Shown piece by piece: positions 40,908-53,372 of a stretch of 64,000 bases of DNA. Every line of letters starts with the position of its first letter. The first letter of the stretch is position 1. This DNA comes from Cercis canadensis (taxonomy: Eukaryota > Streptophyta > Magnoliopsida > Fabales > Fabaceae), in assembly GCA_003255065.1 (NCBI GenBank), contig QAOA01001066.1, positions 2,473,397 to 2,537,396 of the forward strand. Direction: 5' to 3'. Made by a program: the position numbers and the translations under genes. The notes under the pieces were generated by a model. The model searched no databases. It saw nothing but the letters and a program-made list of their open reading frames with translations, and was not told the DNA's origin.

Positions 40908-43900
40908 TAAAAAAAGAAACATTCTAAACGGCCGGAAACACAACAAACAAAGCAAAATAGAAATGAGAAATTACCCAGACTCCAATATCTACTCTTCTCC
41001 GCTTTACTGTTTCTCTCCCTTTCTACTCCGTGCTCTGGAACTCTCTTGCCATTCACTCTTCCTTTTCTCTTTCTCCCTCTCACTTATGTTTTGAACTCCT
41101 TTCTAGCATGCTTTGCAAGCTCATACTTTTTTATTTATTTTATTCTTTACTCACTGTTGGCAATGGCCCTTCTCTTTTTCTCTTTCTTTTCCCTTTTTTT
41201 TTTTCTTTTTTTTTTTTGTTTTTTTGTTTCCTCTTATCTCTTTTTCAACCACCCTCCTCCTTTGTTGTTTTCAATTTATTTTCATTCTTTTTTATTTCTG
41301 ATCTCCTTTTCCTTTTCTTTTTTTCTTTTTTTTTTAAGGAATTTAAAAGAACAAAAGAGACAAAAAAATAAAATCAAAATCAAAATTTTAAACAAAATAA
41401 AGAAGAAGCCAAATTTCAATAATATTTCCATTTTTTATTGTTTTCAATCAAATTTAAAAATTCCATCAAAACAAAATTTAAAAAACAGTTTGGATTTATT
41501 GGAATCAAATAACTTGTGACTGAGTTATACCTCATAGCTAATGAGTTTTGTGTTCAAACAAAAAAGCATAACCAAAAATACCAAACAGAATTTGTTACAA
41601 AAAAAATATGGTAATTCCAATATAGCCGCATGATTTCAACCACTAGCCATCTTTTGGTTGTTGATGTTAATGTATATGCAAGATAACCAATCAACAGAAA
41701 AAGTTAGAGAAATAAAAAATACAGAAATTGTCTACTTGATAATACACAAGTTATAATGTGGTGAAATCTGAGTTTGACAATTTAAGTTTTAAATCTAAAT
41801 GCTTCCATATTGTATCTCAAATAGCTGAGTAATTAAAGGTTTGGTCACTGCCAGTAACTTAGATAATTTGATTTAGTGTAGACAGATCAAAACTTAAAGT
41901 AGTGTAATTAGTTTTGATATTTTGTTCACGGAAAACTTTATTGTAAATTTATGTAACTGCTAAACTTCAATTCCAATGTGAATGCATAAATTTATATTTT
42001 GTCATTTGTTTTTTGTCCGAAATTGCTGTATTGGAACAAGACAAAAAGTTAGAAGAAAAATAACAGAAAAGAAGAAAAGACAAAATAAAAAAATTGGAGG
42101 AATGTGATTGAGCAGATACAAACCCAAAAATTTGATGCATCGATCAATCCCATTGACATTATTGAAGAACAAAAAGGTGCAACCAATTTTGTCGGTGAAC
42201 TTGAAAGAAGTGAATTTTGAATCTTTTAGCATGTTCACACCATGACTTCCTGCAGACAATGTTAGGAATGAATGAGAGGACCAATCTTAAAGGAAATGAA
42301 CTTTAAATGATTGAAGTTTCATAAGCATATTATATATATACTAATAAGGCACCTAAAAAAGGTAGTGTTTATGTCCCATCCTTTAGGAAGAAGCTATTCA
42401 ATGGGAATAGGCTTATGCTTTTTTAATTGTCCAACCAATCCCATTGGTTTACAATTTTATTTTCCTCTTTTTACTTGCCAATGGCGTAACAATGTTAGCC
42501 CCACTGAGACAGTTCTGACAATTCTGAGAACTATATTCTTCCTTTTGCAAAGGGATTCTCTTGGTCATACTTAGATAGATGCCAATGCCTTTTTATATGT
42601 AACTTCTTTGTCGTGTATCTACACAATTTAAGCATCTTACAAACTTTGAGTCAGAGGCATTCTTACAAATTGAATAAGAATTTTCTTGTAATTTTCAAAG
42701 CCAAGCTTATAAAAGATTTTCGTTAAGGGAAAAGCAAGATCAGATACAATGAGGAGTTCATTCTGCCATTTCTAAAACAACCAAATTTTCAACTGCAGGC
42801 ACTTCTCTACAAGAATCGTTAAAGGACAAAGTAGACCTTCAAAGATTACATACATAAAAGGAAGAATGTGTTACACAGAACTAGATGAAGTAGAGTTTAT
42901 GATTGTTCTTTCCTGATCTTTTACTCAGAAAGCCATTAAGGAAAATTTCAACAGAAGTTTGTTTAGCTTTACAAAAATTGGGACAGATAGACAAAGTTAT
43001 TCTTAAATTGGACAGTAAGTAGTTTCATTAGGAAGAAAGATGATAAAGCAGAATGAATAGTCACAATTTTCTGTAACCAACTTCAATTCTTTTTCACTCT
43101 TAACAACAATCAACATGTACATTCCATAATTATTTTTCAAAAGGTTTCTCTTCAGCATACTGAGATAACAAATCTCTTTTTGCTGTGTAAATTCTTTTCT
43201 TTGTCTACAAAGAATTTAGAAATATAAGTGAGAAAGATACTAAGTGCCACACACTCAAATCGAAATTCTTTTATATATCTATAAGCCCACCACCAATTAA
43301 TCCACTCTTGACTTGTAATTTCAAAGCCAACCCTTCAAACTCTTTTATTCTACGGTGGATGTAAGACTATACAACCGTAACCACATTTGAAACCAGATTC
43401 AAAGTGATTCTCATCCTCATTCCTATAACTACAAAAATTGGAGGCTGCAAGTGCTTGAGTGTTTCTCTCTTTGCTAGTTGGAAAGATCGTATAGTCATCA
43501 AGAGGTAAATCTATGACAAATTATGTATCTCCATTAATTAATTTCGATTTGCACACGAATGCCTCTTATCATAAATACTTATGTTCAAGTAGAAAGTCAG
43601 AATGAAAGATGAGTTCACTCAGATATTTCTATGATAAGAACATTGGAATCTGCAGGCCTTTCCTTGATCTTGTTGGCAAAATTCTACAATCATCAACAAC
43701 TTAATTGCTTGGAAAATTTTGGAGGAGGTAAAAACTATGAAATTAATTATTTTTCTGTTCTCTATTTTTTAAACTATTGCTCCTCTTTGGTTTTTCAAAT
43801 TCATAAGCTTTTGCTGTTCTCGCATTTTTATATTTCAGTTTGTAGCTTCCCATTCTTTCGGTGAAGTAGTCTCTTCACTGTTTAGAACAATTCATTTATT

Positions 43901-46184
43901 TCAATACAAGGGCCTCAAGTGACAAAGCTATCACTCTTTGAGTCATACCCAACATCTCTAGAAATATGAATCTCATGGTTATGGAGGATTTTCTAGTGCC
44001 TCAAAAAAAATGCTGGAATATCTTGTGTATTCCGAGAGTAATTCATAGACCCAAAATGTGTGGGACCTGCACATGATACATGGACCAATTATTCAATTTT
44101 TGCATGCCAGGTGGACATAATCAAAGTTGGTTATATAGTAAAAACAATAATGCTCTATAGTCAAAGTCACATTTTCTCTTACTTGTGTAGGCATTGTATG
44201 CCTATTATAGAATCGTTCCTTGGATATTCATGTTGAGATTAAGATTCTAATCTCACCACTACAAACCCATCCTCCATATAAAATGTGTTTCCCAAGCCAA
44301 ACCAGAAATGATTATTCAGATACGATTTGTTACATGTGAGAATCTCTTCTCCATGATGTCTATAGTCGATCTACTTAATTACCTTCGCATATAATTAAGG
44401 CTGGCAGAGCAATTAGCCACAAATATAGTATATGAACCGATTCATATGTCTGTAAAACAGCTTTGTGGAAGCGCGGAATCATAATCAAAGTAAGTTGGTC
44501 ATTCTGCCATTCCTTCAATAACCAATTGAAAGTGCAAGATCATCTCTTTGTTCCTGGTGGCAAGATTCTACAATAATCTATGCCAAATTAAGTATTATGT
44601 TTTATTTGCAAATTAATGTGCTTTACTTGTTGTTGCCTTCTTATATTTCAGTTTGTAGCGTCACTTTGTCATTGATCAATTGAGGTAATAGTCTTGTGCA
44701 TTTGGAAAATAAGTTGTTGCACAAGAACATAAGATAGATGTTATTTTTTGAACAAATCAAGCATTCAAGAATGGAATTGATAGTAGGCTTATAGAGGAGT
44801 AACAGGAACATCTTCACATGAAATATTAGAACTGATCCCAAAATAGGAGAAAAATTAAAGGGAAAATGAAAATATGAGGAAAGGGTCTTAGGGAGAAGAA
44901 GGACTATGTTTTAGTCTTACTAAATTCTAACGGTCAAAATTGAACATGCCTTCCTTCAGAAAATAACAGGGGAACTACTAAACTATAAGTAAATTCATTT
45001 AGGTAGGAAGGATTATGTGTTTCAAACTAAACAGAGTCTATATGGCAAAAATTGAAACAAAAAGAAAATCATATCAAATTTCAAAACCCAAATTCCAAAC
45101 ATGAAAAACAGTGAACTTGAAGCTATAGGGAAACCAAGATGCATGAAACCAAGCTATAAGACAGAGACCTGGGTGGTTTAGCAGGTTGGGTTTGTGGTGG
45201 TGGGGGTGGAAGGGCTAGAGGAAATAGTTGTATTTGTAGCTACTGTCTTGAAGCCAACTTATATTCATAGAGAACCGTTTATAATTATTAGCTCAACACA
45301 GTTACAAGGAGAAAGATTGTTTTGGAGAACAAACCATGGTGGACAAGGTCAAGGTACAAAGCTAAAAGAAAACAAATGAAGAAAATAAAAAGAACAGGTG
45401 AGTATAGGATGTATTTTAAAATTGATTTAAGTAAAAGCAATAGACTTTTAAAGGACGCTTGACATGTTAGAAAAGAACCGCAAAATAAAATCTGTTATAC
45501 ATACAACACTTTGCATCCTATTAGGACTATAAAACAATTCATTAGATGATTGAGTAACGAATAAATTGAAAATTTCATTTTTGTAAAATTGTTGTACAAT
45601 AGGTTATACACGTAAACTGATGCAACTATAAATAGTTTGAAATACAACAAAGAAAAGTGAAGCCTTTCCTGTCCAACTTGAATCTGATATTTTCCTTTCA
45701 AAACACACATATAAATGGAAGGAACCTCAACTGTAGAAGCATTGACGGCAATTGAGACAGCACATATGTAATTAGCAATTCAAGTTAATTTCTTAACATA
45801 AAATTTAACACATTAGTATAAATTTGTCATTCAAGGATATGATTTTCAATTCTCCTAGATTATTCAACCATAATTGTGTGCAATCATCCAATTTTTATCA
45901 TAAAATCCAACTAAATTTTGTAAAATCAGTAATGAACACACAATTTCAAATTTTAAAAGTCTAATTTCTGTGTGTGTGTGCATGGATGCATCAATGAAAA
46001 GCTTAGTCAAATTTTAAACTTGGATCCTGCATCTACTTCTATATATGCACCATATCTAGTCTATTAATTTGAATTTCTAAGGAAATAACATATCAGTTGG
46101 ACAAGTGGCATCATTTTGGCAATAGCATTGCAAGAAGCCACAGTTTCTGCATCATTGAAGAGCAATGGTGAGATTATCACAGGT
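40908..46184. other. Intergenic DNA upstream of paralogue 2
   Basis: There is no convincing gene in about 5.3 kb. 40,980-41,345 is a long pyrimidine-rich stretch with T tracts. A diverged direct repeat links 43,640-43,870 and 44,540-44,690 (shared TTATATTTCAGTTTGTAGC). 45,837-45,960 is repeated at 49,325-49,440 downstream of paralogue 2. Promoter elements of paralogue 2 should lie at the right end, but none can be singled out. Confidence 0.5.
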
Positions 46185-46782
46185 ATGGATCCTGACAAGT
46201 ATAAGGCTGCAGTGAAAGGTAAAATTGACACCTTCAAACAAAACGCTGAGCAAATTCAGCTCATGCTAACCCCAAATAAGAACACAGTCCTTCATATACA
46301 ATTTACAGCCTTAACTGAAAATGTATCGAAGGAATTTGTGCAAGATATTCTGGATCTGTGTCCTGCGCTACTTCTGAAGCCCAATGCCAAAGGGGAATCC
46401 CTACTTCATATTGATGCAAGGTACGGTCATTCGGCTGTAGTTGAAATTCTGATTGAACATGCTAAAAACAAAGACCTATATGACATTGAGAATGGAATTG
46501 GAGCTGATAGGAAAGTTATAAGACTCAGAAATCATGAGGGTGACACAACTTTGCATGAGGCAGTACGTTATAATCACATTGATGTAGTGAGAATCTTGAT
46601 AACAGAAGAACCAGAGTTGACAGATTCTGCTAATGAAGCTTGCGAGACTCCATTGTACCTAGCTATTGAGAAAGAATACCGGAACATAGCATTGGAAATA
46701 TTACCAAATTGCAAATCACTAGCTTATGCTGGACCTTATGGGATGACGGCATTGCATGCTGCAATAATTACTGAAGATGAAG
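46185..46782 (+). pseudogene. Ankyrin-PGG paralogue 2: first ankyrin exon
   Basis: The ATG at 46,185 begins MDPDKYKAAVKGKIDTF, matching the start typical of ACD6-like proteins. Ankyrin units follow: TPNKNTVLHIQ, AKGESLLHIDARYGHSAVVEIL, EGDTTLHEAVRYNHIDVVRILI, ACETPLYLAIEKEYRNIALEIL and YGMTALHAAI. It ends at an AAGGTACT donor. The sequence upstream of the ATG is open but ends in ACAG, so an additional 5' exon is possible. This exon itself is intact. Confidence 0.75.
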
Positions 46783-46846
46783 GTACTAATTTGGCCCTTT
46801 TTATCTAATGATCATTATTTTCATATCTACCCTTCTTCAATTTCCC

Positions 46847-46892
<46 letters not shown>

Positions 46893-47791
46893 TACTTTGG
46901 CTACAACTCGGAGTTTAAATTCAGAACTTATAAGTCCTAAGAACGACCATAAACGATTTAGTTTATTTGGCCATATTTTCACATATGAACTTTTAAGTAT
47001 AAAGTATTTCCTCCCTCTTACAACCTTGATTAATAATAGTCGGGATAGGGCGGAGATCAAGCCATGGCTGCTAAACTTATGTGAAAACTTTAAATTATAT
47101 CTTTTGCCCCGGATCTTTAAAAATTTTTATATTTAACATGTAAAACAACAAATAGTTTCCTTTAACTCTTACAATTTTTAGATTTTTTTCATACTTGACC
47201 CTTCAAAAATATAACGATTTCTTTCAATTAGTGATGGGATAAAAATACCACTTTTAGACTTTGAAGGAGTCTATGTGTTTTGTACGATGGTTTTAATTTT
47301 CTTTTTTTGTTGTGTTCCCATGCGACACTCCAATAGTTGACCCCTTAGTTTTCAACCATGGAGTTCTAAGGTGTATGTTCAAATCCAATTGAGATAGACT
47401 GATGTGAGATTTTGGGAGGAAATAAGATACCCCTATTGCATAGCTTTTAATACACCAAAATTTAGTCCTATAACCTTCAGCCTCGGCCCCAGAGAAAAGT
47501 CCTAGCTTTGCCCGCCCTAATAATTATTTCCATAATAAGAACATTTACACTTACAATAAGCAAGGTTAAGACATATCGCCAGACTATTTAGTTTTGATCC
47601 ATATATATGTATGTAAGTGAGTAAACCATATGTTCCGTATTTTTTTAGAAAAAATGTTAGTAGTTAAAATATATTAAATAAATCCAACGCTGTAGCACTC
47701 TCTTATTAAATGATACTTACAATGTGAAGCATGAATTTATTATAAACTCATTGGAAGTATGTGTTAATTAATTTCATGTATCTATTTCTAG
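46783..47791 (+). other. Intron of paralogue 2 with virus-free (TA)n site
   Basis: Noncoding. A (TA)n tract at 46,853-46,890 precedes TTGGTACTTTGGCTAC. In paralogue 1 the equivalent tract abuts viral copy G. The intron ends at a TTTCTAG acceptor. Confidence 0.7.
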
Positions 47792-48309
47792 AAATTGTTG
47801 GACTTTTGTTGCTAACAGAGCATTCCAGTGCTCTTGTCAAGCAAGCAGATAAAAAAGGTCAAATTCCACTTCACTTGGCAGCACGGTATGCAATAAATTC
47901 TGTGTTGACAGAGTTGTTGCTGAAGAATGATAGAAATACAGCCTAAATTAGAGATGATGACGGCATGACTGCTTTTAACATGGCAGAAAAATATAATAAT
48001 GTGGATGTTATGAAAATGATCTTATCACATTATCCAGATTGTGCAGAAATAGTGGCTAATAGTGGTTGTAATGCCCTCCATTATGCGGTGAAATGCAAAG
48101 ATGATTATAGTGCAACAAAATTAATTCTTGAGGACTCATCACTCAGCAACCTTTACAATGAGAAAGATGGTGCAGGTAACACAGCCCTGCATCACGCTGC
48201 CCTTTCCCTCAATTACATCGAAGGAGTGGACAAAATGGCATTCAACAAAGAGAACTGCACTGCTTATGGTACTATTTTAAAGGACGAAAGATTCCTCAAG
48301 CTTTCACCC
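47792..48309 (+). pseudogene. Ankyrin-PGG paralogue 2: second ankyrin exon
   Basis: It encodes DKKGQIPLHLAARYAINSVLTEL, DDGMTAFNMAEKYNNVDVMKMIL, SGCNALHYAVKCKDD and GAGNTALHHAAL. An in-frame TAA (47,944) replaces the codon that is TAC in paralogue 1, so translation would stop after RNTA. The donor at the end is CCCGTAAGC. The gene looks like a relatively young pseudogene. Confidence 0.75.
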
Positions 48310-48474
48310 GTAAGCGAAACACAAAAATTCTTTTTATTGTTCTTATTTATTCCTAAAAAGTTTTTTCAATAGGATATTTATACGTAGTATAAATATCCCA
48401 TGTATATGATAGGTTTTCAATTTTCTGTTTTTATACTACTTTCAACAATATGAACAACATACTCTCTTTAACAG

Positions 48475-49040
48475 TGGCAGAAAATTAAATTATTAAAATG
48501 GCAAAAATTTGGTGACCCCAGTCACGTGCGAGAAGAAACCATTATAGAGAGTAGGGATGATCTTTTAAATAAAGCTATGAAGGTTTAGGATGAGCAGGAG
48601 GGTGAGGAGCCCGCAATCCAGGGGACAAAAGAACCACTTCTAATAGTTGCCACACTCATTGCAATTGTAACCTATGCAGCTGCTTTCACTTTGCCTGGGG
48701 GCACCATAAAAGATGGAAACATAAGGGTACTCCTATATTAAAGCATAATCCAGCATTCAAAACATTTGTTATAACAGACACTATAACTATGGTTCTCTCA
48801 GAAACTGCTGTGCTCTTGCGTCTTCTCTATGGGATGCAAAACAACCCAACGGCGCTTGAGTTCTACAATTTTGCCTTCTATCTCACTATTCTTGCCATGG
48901 GAGCAATGATCATTGCATTTGTCACAGGCACATTTGTTGTATTGGGTGTTTCATCAGGTCTTGGTATTGCCACTCTTCTCATTGGACTATCATTTTTCTT
49001 TCCTCTTTACATATCACTTTCCTCAATCTATAAAAGATGA
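48475..49040 (+). pseudogene. Paralogue 2: PGG membrane domain exon
   Basis: Following a TTTAACAG acceptor, the frame has a stop at about 48,586, then KEPLLIVATLIAIVTYAAAF and TLPGG. A frame shift after GGTIKDGN separates this from the remaining helices (MVLSETAVLLRLLYG, LTILAMGAMIIAFVTG, GLGIATLLIGLSFFF), which are open at 48,789-49,040. Four membrane segments are expected in an intact PGG protein. Confidence 0.75.
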
Positions 49041-49540
49041 CAAATAGTTTTGTTAGTGAAAAGGCCCAGGTTCAGTAGATGGGTTCTTGTATGAATCAAG
49101 TGTGCAGCCTTAGGAGCCCAAGTACTAATAATTTTATGCTTGGAATCTAGAAAATCAAAACCATCCAATTGTTGAAATCTCCATGTCTCCAAAGTATATA
49201 TTCTTCACACCATGGCCAGAAGAAAAAAAATATAGGGTCTGTTTGTTTAAGTTTTCTGCTTTTAATGTTTAAAATTTGTATTGAGGAGTGTATTTTAATA
49301 TAAGTTTTAAAATTTTCATTGACAGATATGCAATTTTCAATTCTCCTAGCTTATTCAACCATAATTGAGTGCAACCATCCAATTTTTATAATAAAATTTA
49401 TTATGTAAAATAACTAATGGAGACACAAATTCTAGTTTTAACCCACCCTCAATAACGTAAATAATCTAATTTGTATGATATATATTATTGACCCACTAGA
49501 TGTGGGTTATCCTTGATTATCCATGATAAAATGTATATTA
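49041..49540. other. Intergenic DNA downstream of paralogue 2
   Basis: No gene is visible. The stretch after 49,041 resembles the 3' flank of paralogue 1 (GTAGATGGGTTCTTGTA), confirming the duplication. 49,325-49,440 repeats 45,837-45,960. Confidence 0.55.
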
Positions 49541-49550
49541 CGACTGTGTC

Positions 49551-49790
49551 ATGGACACCAAAGGCTTTCTATGCAGAATTGAAGGTGGAGAGATGTTGAT
49601 TAGTAAGGGTGACACAGTCATCATGAAAGGAGTTAAGCAGGGTAACCTTTATGCCTTACAAGGCTCCACAGTGACAGGTTCAGTATTTTCAGTTTCTAGT
49701 TCTGAAAAATCTAGGTCTGATCAGACCAAGATCTGGCACATGCGTCTTGGGCATATGAGTGAAAGAGGAATGTCAATTTTGAGCAAATAG
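49551..49790 (+). pseudogene. copia 2 pre-integrase region
   Basis: The segment carries GNLYALQGSTVTGS and IWHMRLGHMSERGMSILSK, the pre-integrase zinc-binding region. A TAG ends the frame just before the Cys half of the zinc finger. Confidence 0.8.
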
Positions 49791-50213
49791 GGTCTTCTTG
49801 GAGGATGCAAGGCAGAACAACTTCAGTTTTGTGAGCACTGCATTTTTAGGAAGCAGCACAGGAATAAATTCCCAAAAGTAGTTCATAGTACGAAGGCCAC
49901 TCTTGACTCAGATTGCTGGGGCCCATCTCGGGTCTCGTCTCTTGGAGCTGCTAGGTATTTTGTGTCCTTTATTGATGACTACTCAAGGAAGACATGGGTA
50001 TTCATGTTGAAGCAGAAGAGTGAAGCCTTCAATGTCTTTAAAAAGTGGAAGATTCTTGTTGAAAATCAGATGGGAAAGAAGATCAAACATCTTTGAACTG
50101 ATAATGACTTAGAGTTCTGTTCTAAGAAGTTCAGTGAGTTTTGTAAGTCTGAAGGCATCACTAGACATCATACTGTTAGAGAAACCCCACAACAGAATGG
50201 TGTTGCAGAGAGG
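49791..50213 (+). pseudogene. copia 2 integrase core
   Basis: FCEHCIFRKQHRNKF (zinc Cys pair), YFVSFIDDYSRKTWV and the TDNDLEFCSKKF region, where the usual Gly after Asn is Asp. A TGA replaces the Arg codon before TDN. ETPQQNGVAERMN with the catalytic Glu leads into the next open segment. Confidence 0.8.
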
Positions 50214-51179
50214 ATGAATAGGACACTGTTGGAGAGAGCTTGTTGCATGCTCTCTAATCCTGGTTTGAGTCAGAATTTCTGGGCTAAGGCTGTTAATACA
50301 GCTTGTTATCTGGTGTATCGGTCTCCTGCTACTGCCTTAGACTATAAAACACTCATCCATGTATGGTCTGAAGAACCTATTGATTACTCTGGTCTTAGAA
50401 TATTTGGTTGTCCTTCTTATTATCATGTTAGCAAGGGTAAGTTGGAACTGAGAGCCAAGAAATGGTTGTTTATGGGCTATGGAAATGAGGTGAAGGGATA
50501 TAGAATTTGGTCTCCATCTGAAAAGAAAGACATTCTTTCTAGGAATGTTACCTTTGATGAAAATTACATGTTTCACCCGAGATTGAAGTTTGATGTTTCA
50601 GGAAAGCAGGATAGTGTCACCAAACAGGTGGAGTTTGAATTGACTCCTAACAGCAAACAGGCTGACTTACCTCATGTTGATGAGGTTACTGATGAGCCTC
50701 ATGATGAGTCTGGTGCTGAGTTAACACAGTCACATAGTATTGCTGTTCACAAACTTCGCAGGAAAGTCAGACCCCTTCAGAGATATGGTTTTGAAGATAT
50801 GGTGGCATATGCCTTGCAGGTGGCAGAGGAGGTAGAGTCTCCAGACCCCTTTACCTATCGGGAAGCCATCACAGGGGCTGAGTCTACTCAGTGGGTTGCT
50901 ACAATGGGTGAGGAGATGGAGTCTTTTCACAAGAACCAGATAAGGGAGTTAGTTAAATCTCAGCAGGGGAGAAGTGTAGTAGGCTGCAAGTGGATTTTCA
51001 AGAAGAAGTTTGGTACCCTAGGGGCTGAAGGCATCAGATACAAAGCTCGTCTAGTTACGAAAGGCTACAGTCAGAAAGAGGGTGTGGATTACAATGAGAT
51101 CTTCTCACCAATGGTAAGACACACTTCTATCCGAGTGCTGCTAGTATTGGTAGCACATCAGGACTTGGAGCTTGAGTAG
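50214..51179 (+). pseudogene. copia 2 integrase C-terminus and RT N-terminus
   Basis: LRIFGCPSYYHV and KWLFMGYGNEVKGYR mark the integrase end. A variable linker follows, then RT (QWVATMGEEMESFHKNQI, VVGCKWIFKKKFG, YKARLVTKGYSQKEGVDY). A TAG stands where Gln precedes LDVK in intact elements. Confidence 0.85.
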
Positions 51180-51180
51180 C

Positions 51181-52403
51181 TTGATGTAAAGATAACTTTT
51201 CTACATGGAAAGCTTGAAGAGGATATTTTGATGAGTCAGCCAAAGGGATTTGTGGTTCAGGGGAAAGAGTACCATGTTTGTAGACTTCAAAGATCTATGT
51301 ATGGGTTGAAGCAATCTCCCAAGCAATGGTACAAGAGATTTGATAGCTTTATTATTTATCACAGGTACAACAGGAGTCTTTATGACTGTTGCGTGTATCA
51401 CAGTAAGGTGGAGGATGATGATTTCATTTACCTACTTCTGTATGTGGATGACATGCTCATTGCATCTCAAGACAAGTCTGCAATTCAAAAGTTGAAATCC
51501 CTACTTAGTGCAGAGTTTGACATGAAAGATTTGGGAAAAGCTGAGAAGATTTTGGGTATGGAGATTCACAGGGATCGCACTCAGAGAAAGCTCTTCTTAT
51601 CTCAGAAGGGTTACATTCAGAAGGTTCTATCCCGTTTTGGGATGTCCACAGTGAAACCTCTAAATACTCCTTCAGTTGCTAATGTTCATCTTTCTATAGC
51701 TCATGCACCTCAGTCTCAGACATATTTGGAGTATATGTCTCGGATTCCGTATGCTAGTGCAGTGGGGAGTCTCATGTATGCTATGGTGTGCACGAGGCCA
51801 GATATTGTACATGCAGTTAGTGTAGTGAGCAGATTTCTGAGTCAACCTAGGAAGGAACACTGGAAGGCTATGAAGCGTATCTTACGATATTTGAGAGGTA
51901 CATCAAATGTTGTGTTGATCTATGGAGGTGATGCAGGTTGTGTGCTTGCTGGTTATTCAGATTCAGACTATGCTGCAGATGTGGATGCTACAAGATCAGT
52001 GACAGGCTATGTATTCACAGTTGGTAGTTCTGTTGTTAGTTGGAAGGCTACTCTTCAGCCTTCAGTTACTTTATCTACCACAGAAGTTGAGTATATGGCA
52101 TCGACAGAGGCAGCTACGGAAAGGATCTGGCTGAAGGGGTTAATTGGTGATCTTGGCCTTCCTCAGGATCAAGTTATTATATTCTGTGATAGTTTAAGTG
52201 CTATTTGTTTGGCCAAGGATCAGGTCCATCATGATAGGACAAAGCACATTGATGTCCATTATCACTTCATCCGTACAGAAAACAGAGTCAAGGTACGGAA
52301 GATTGGCACTCAGGATAACCCAGCAGATATGTTCACTAAGCCCGTTCCTAAAAGCAAGTTCATGCATTGCTTCGACTTGCTAAATGTTGACAGTTGGAGA
52401 TAG
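51181..52403 (+). pseudogene. copia 2 RT and RNase H
   Basis: LDVKITFLHGKLEEDI, SMYGLKQSPKQWYKRF and YVDDMLIA (RT active site intact), then RNase H with GYSDSDYAADVDATRS, TEVEYMASTEAATE and KHIDVHYHFIRT. The segment is open to its natural end, MHCFDLLNVDSWR. Confidence 0.9.
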
Positions 52404-52478
52404 CCCTAAAGGGCAGGCAGCGGTAGAGTCTAGAGCAGCCACTTGTGGATGAAGAGGATTCAATCCAAGGTGGAGATT

Positions 52479-52801
52479 TGTAAAGGATGTCTTGAACCCT
52501 AGTTTGTTTAGAATTCTAATATGTCTAGTCTATCTTATAGAAGAGTCCTAATCTAACTAGAATCCTAATCCTAGTATTCTATGGACTCTAGTTGTAAAAC
52601 AAAGGCTATAAATTCACCATTTGTTTCTAAGGTTAAAAGACAGACAGAAAGAGTGAAAGAGAGGCTGAGTGTTGTATTCCCGATTCCATAGTGAAACTTT
52701 GATCTACTGCTGCCCATGGACGTAGCCCGAATTGGGTGAACCACGTAAATCTATGTGTGCATCTGTTTATCTGTTTACTTTCTTGCTCGATTTCCATAAC
52801 A
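52479..52801 (+). repeat. 3' LTR of copia element 2
   Basis: The LTR begins TGTAAAGGATGTC after the polypurine tract AAGGTGGAGATT and ends CCATAACA, with TATAAATTC near 52,608. The matching 5' LTR is not in the window. The next base starts Ty3/gypsy LTR sequence, so the copia element inserted into that LTR. Confidence 0.8.
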
Positions 52802-53262
52802 GTTTTGGGTGTGAGTTGATGCATCAAAGGCATTTGATTTACATATTCTCGGTTCTGTTTGGCAGTCCTCAATGTTTCATTAATTTTTGGACATGTAGAA
52901 CTCAGATTTAATTGATGTTTGTCTCATTTGAACCGTAAGACATTTATCTCCATTGTGTAAAAATTTCAGATTTTTTCATTGTCTCCCCTGCTCCCAGTTC
53001 GAATTTAAATTTGGTTGTCATGCTGCTTTGTTAGGCCTGTTATTTCTCTCTAGTAGCAGTCATTGTTTTTCTTACAACCTAAGCTATAAGGCTCATTTTT
53101 GCATGATTTTTGTTTCGTTGGAATCATGAAACATGCACCTTTATTATGTCAAAATATCAAAGAAAAATTCCTTCTCCCTTGGTCCCGATTTGTGTCTAAG
53201 TTTTGTCACTGTTTTCTGCACTGTCACATCTTGGACATTTATCACTTGTTTGTATCTAAGAT
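52802..53262 (+). repeat. Fragment of a Ty3/gypsy LTR, inverted relative to the main one
   Basis: This matches the reverse complement of about 58,240-58,695 over its whole length (TGTGAGTTGATGCATCAAAG, CAGTTCGAATTTAAA and AAACATGCACC among shared blocks). It ends abruptly where DUF7745-like antisense coding begins. Confidence 0.8.
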
Positions 53263-53367
53263 GGAAGTTAGATGCGCACATGTTGTCCAAGAGCTCAAAC
53301 CATTCCCCTCTACTCATAATTGGAATTTCGGTCTGGGAAAAATGATGAAGGAAATTCAATGTGAAAG
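53263..53367 (-). pseudogene. DUF7745-like ORF, piece beyond the LTR-like insertion
   Basis: The - strand encodes FLHHFSQTEIPIMSRGEWFELL, which continues the DUF7745-like protein of 54,836-55,504 once the 1.46-kb insertion is disregarded. It is truncated at 53,262 by the inverted LTR fragment. Confidence 0.6.
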
Positions 53368-53372
53368 CATAG

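Larger units (their letters stand above)
49541..52801 (+). mobile_element. Ty1/copia element 2 (Tnt1/Tork-like), 5'-truncated
   Basis: The element begins in the pre-integrase region with no gag, protease or 5' LTR, and continues through integrase, RT, RNase H, polypurine tract and 3' LTR. Protein motifs are of the Tnt1 type. Several in-frame stops are present. Confidence 0.85.

Noticed and set aside
41030-41519. Overlapping Phe/Leu/Ser-rich frames resembling membrane proteins
   Set aside because: They come from a pyrimidine-rich low-complexity stretch read in three frames; no domain or gene structure supports them.
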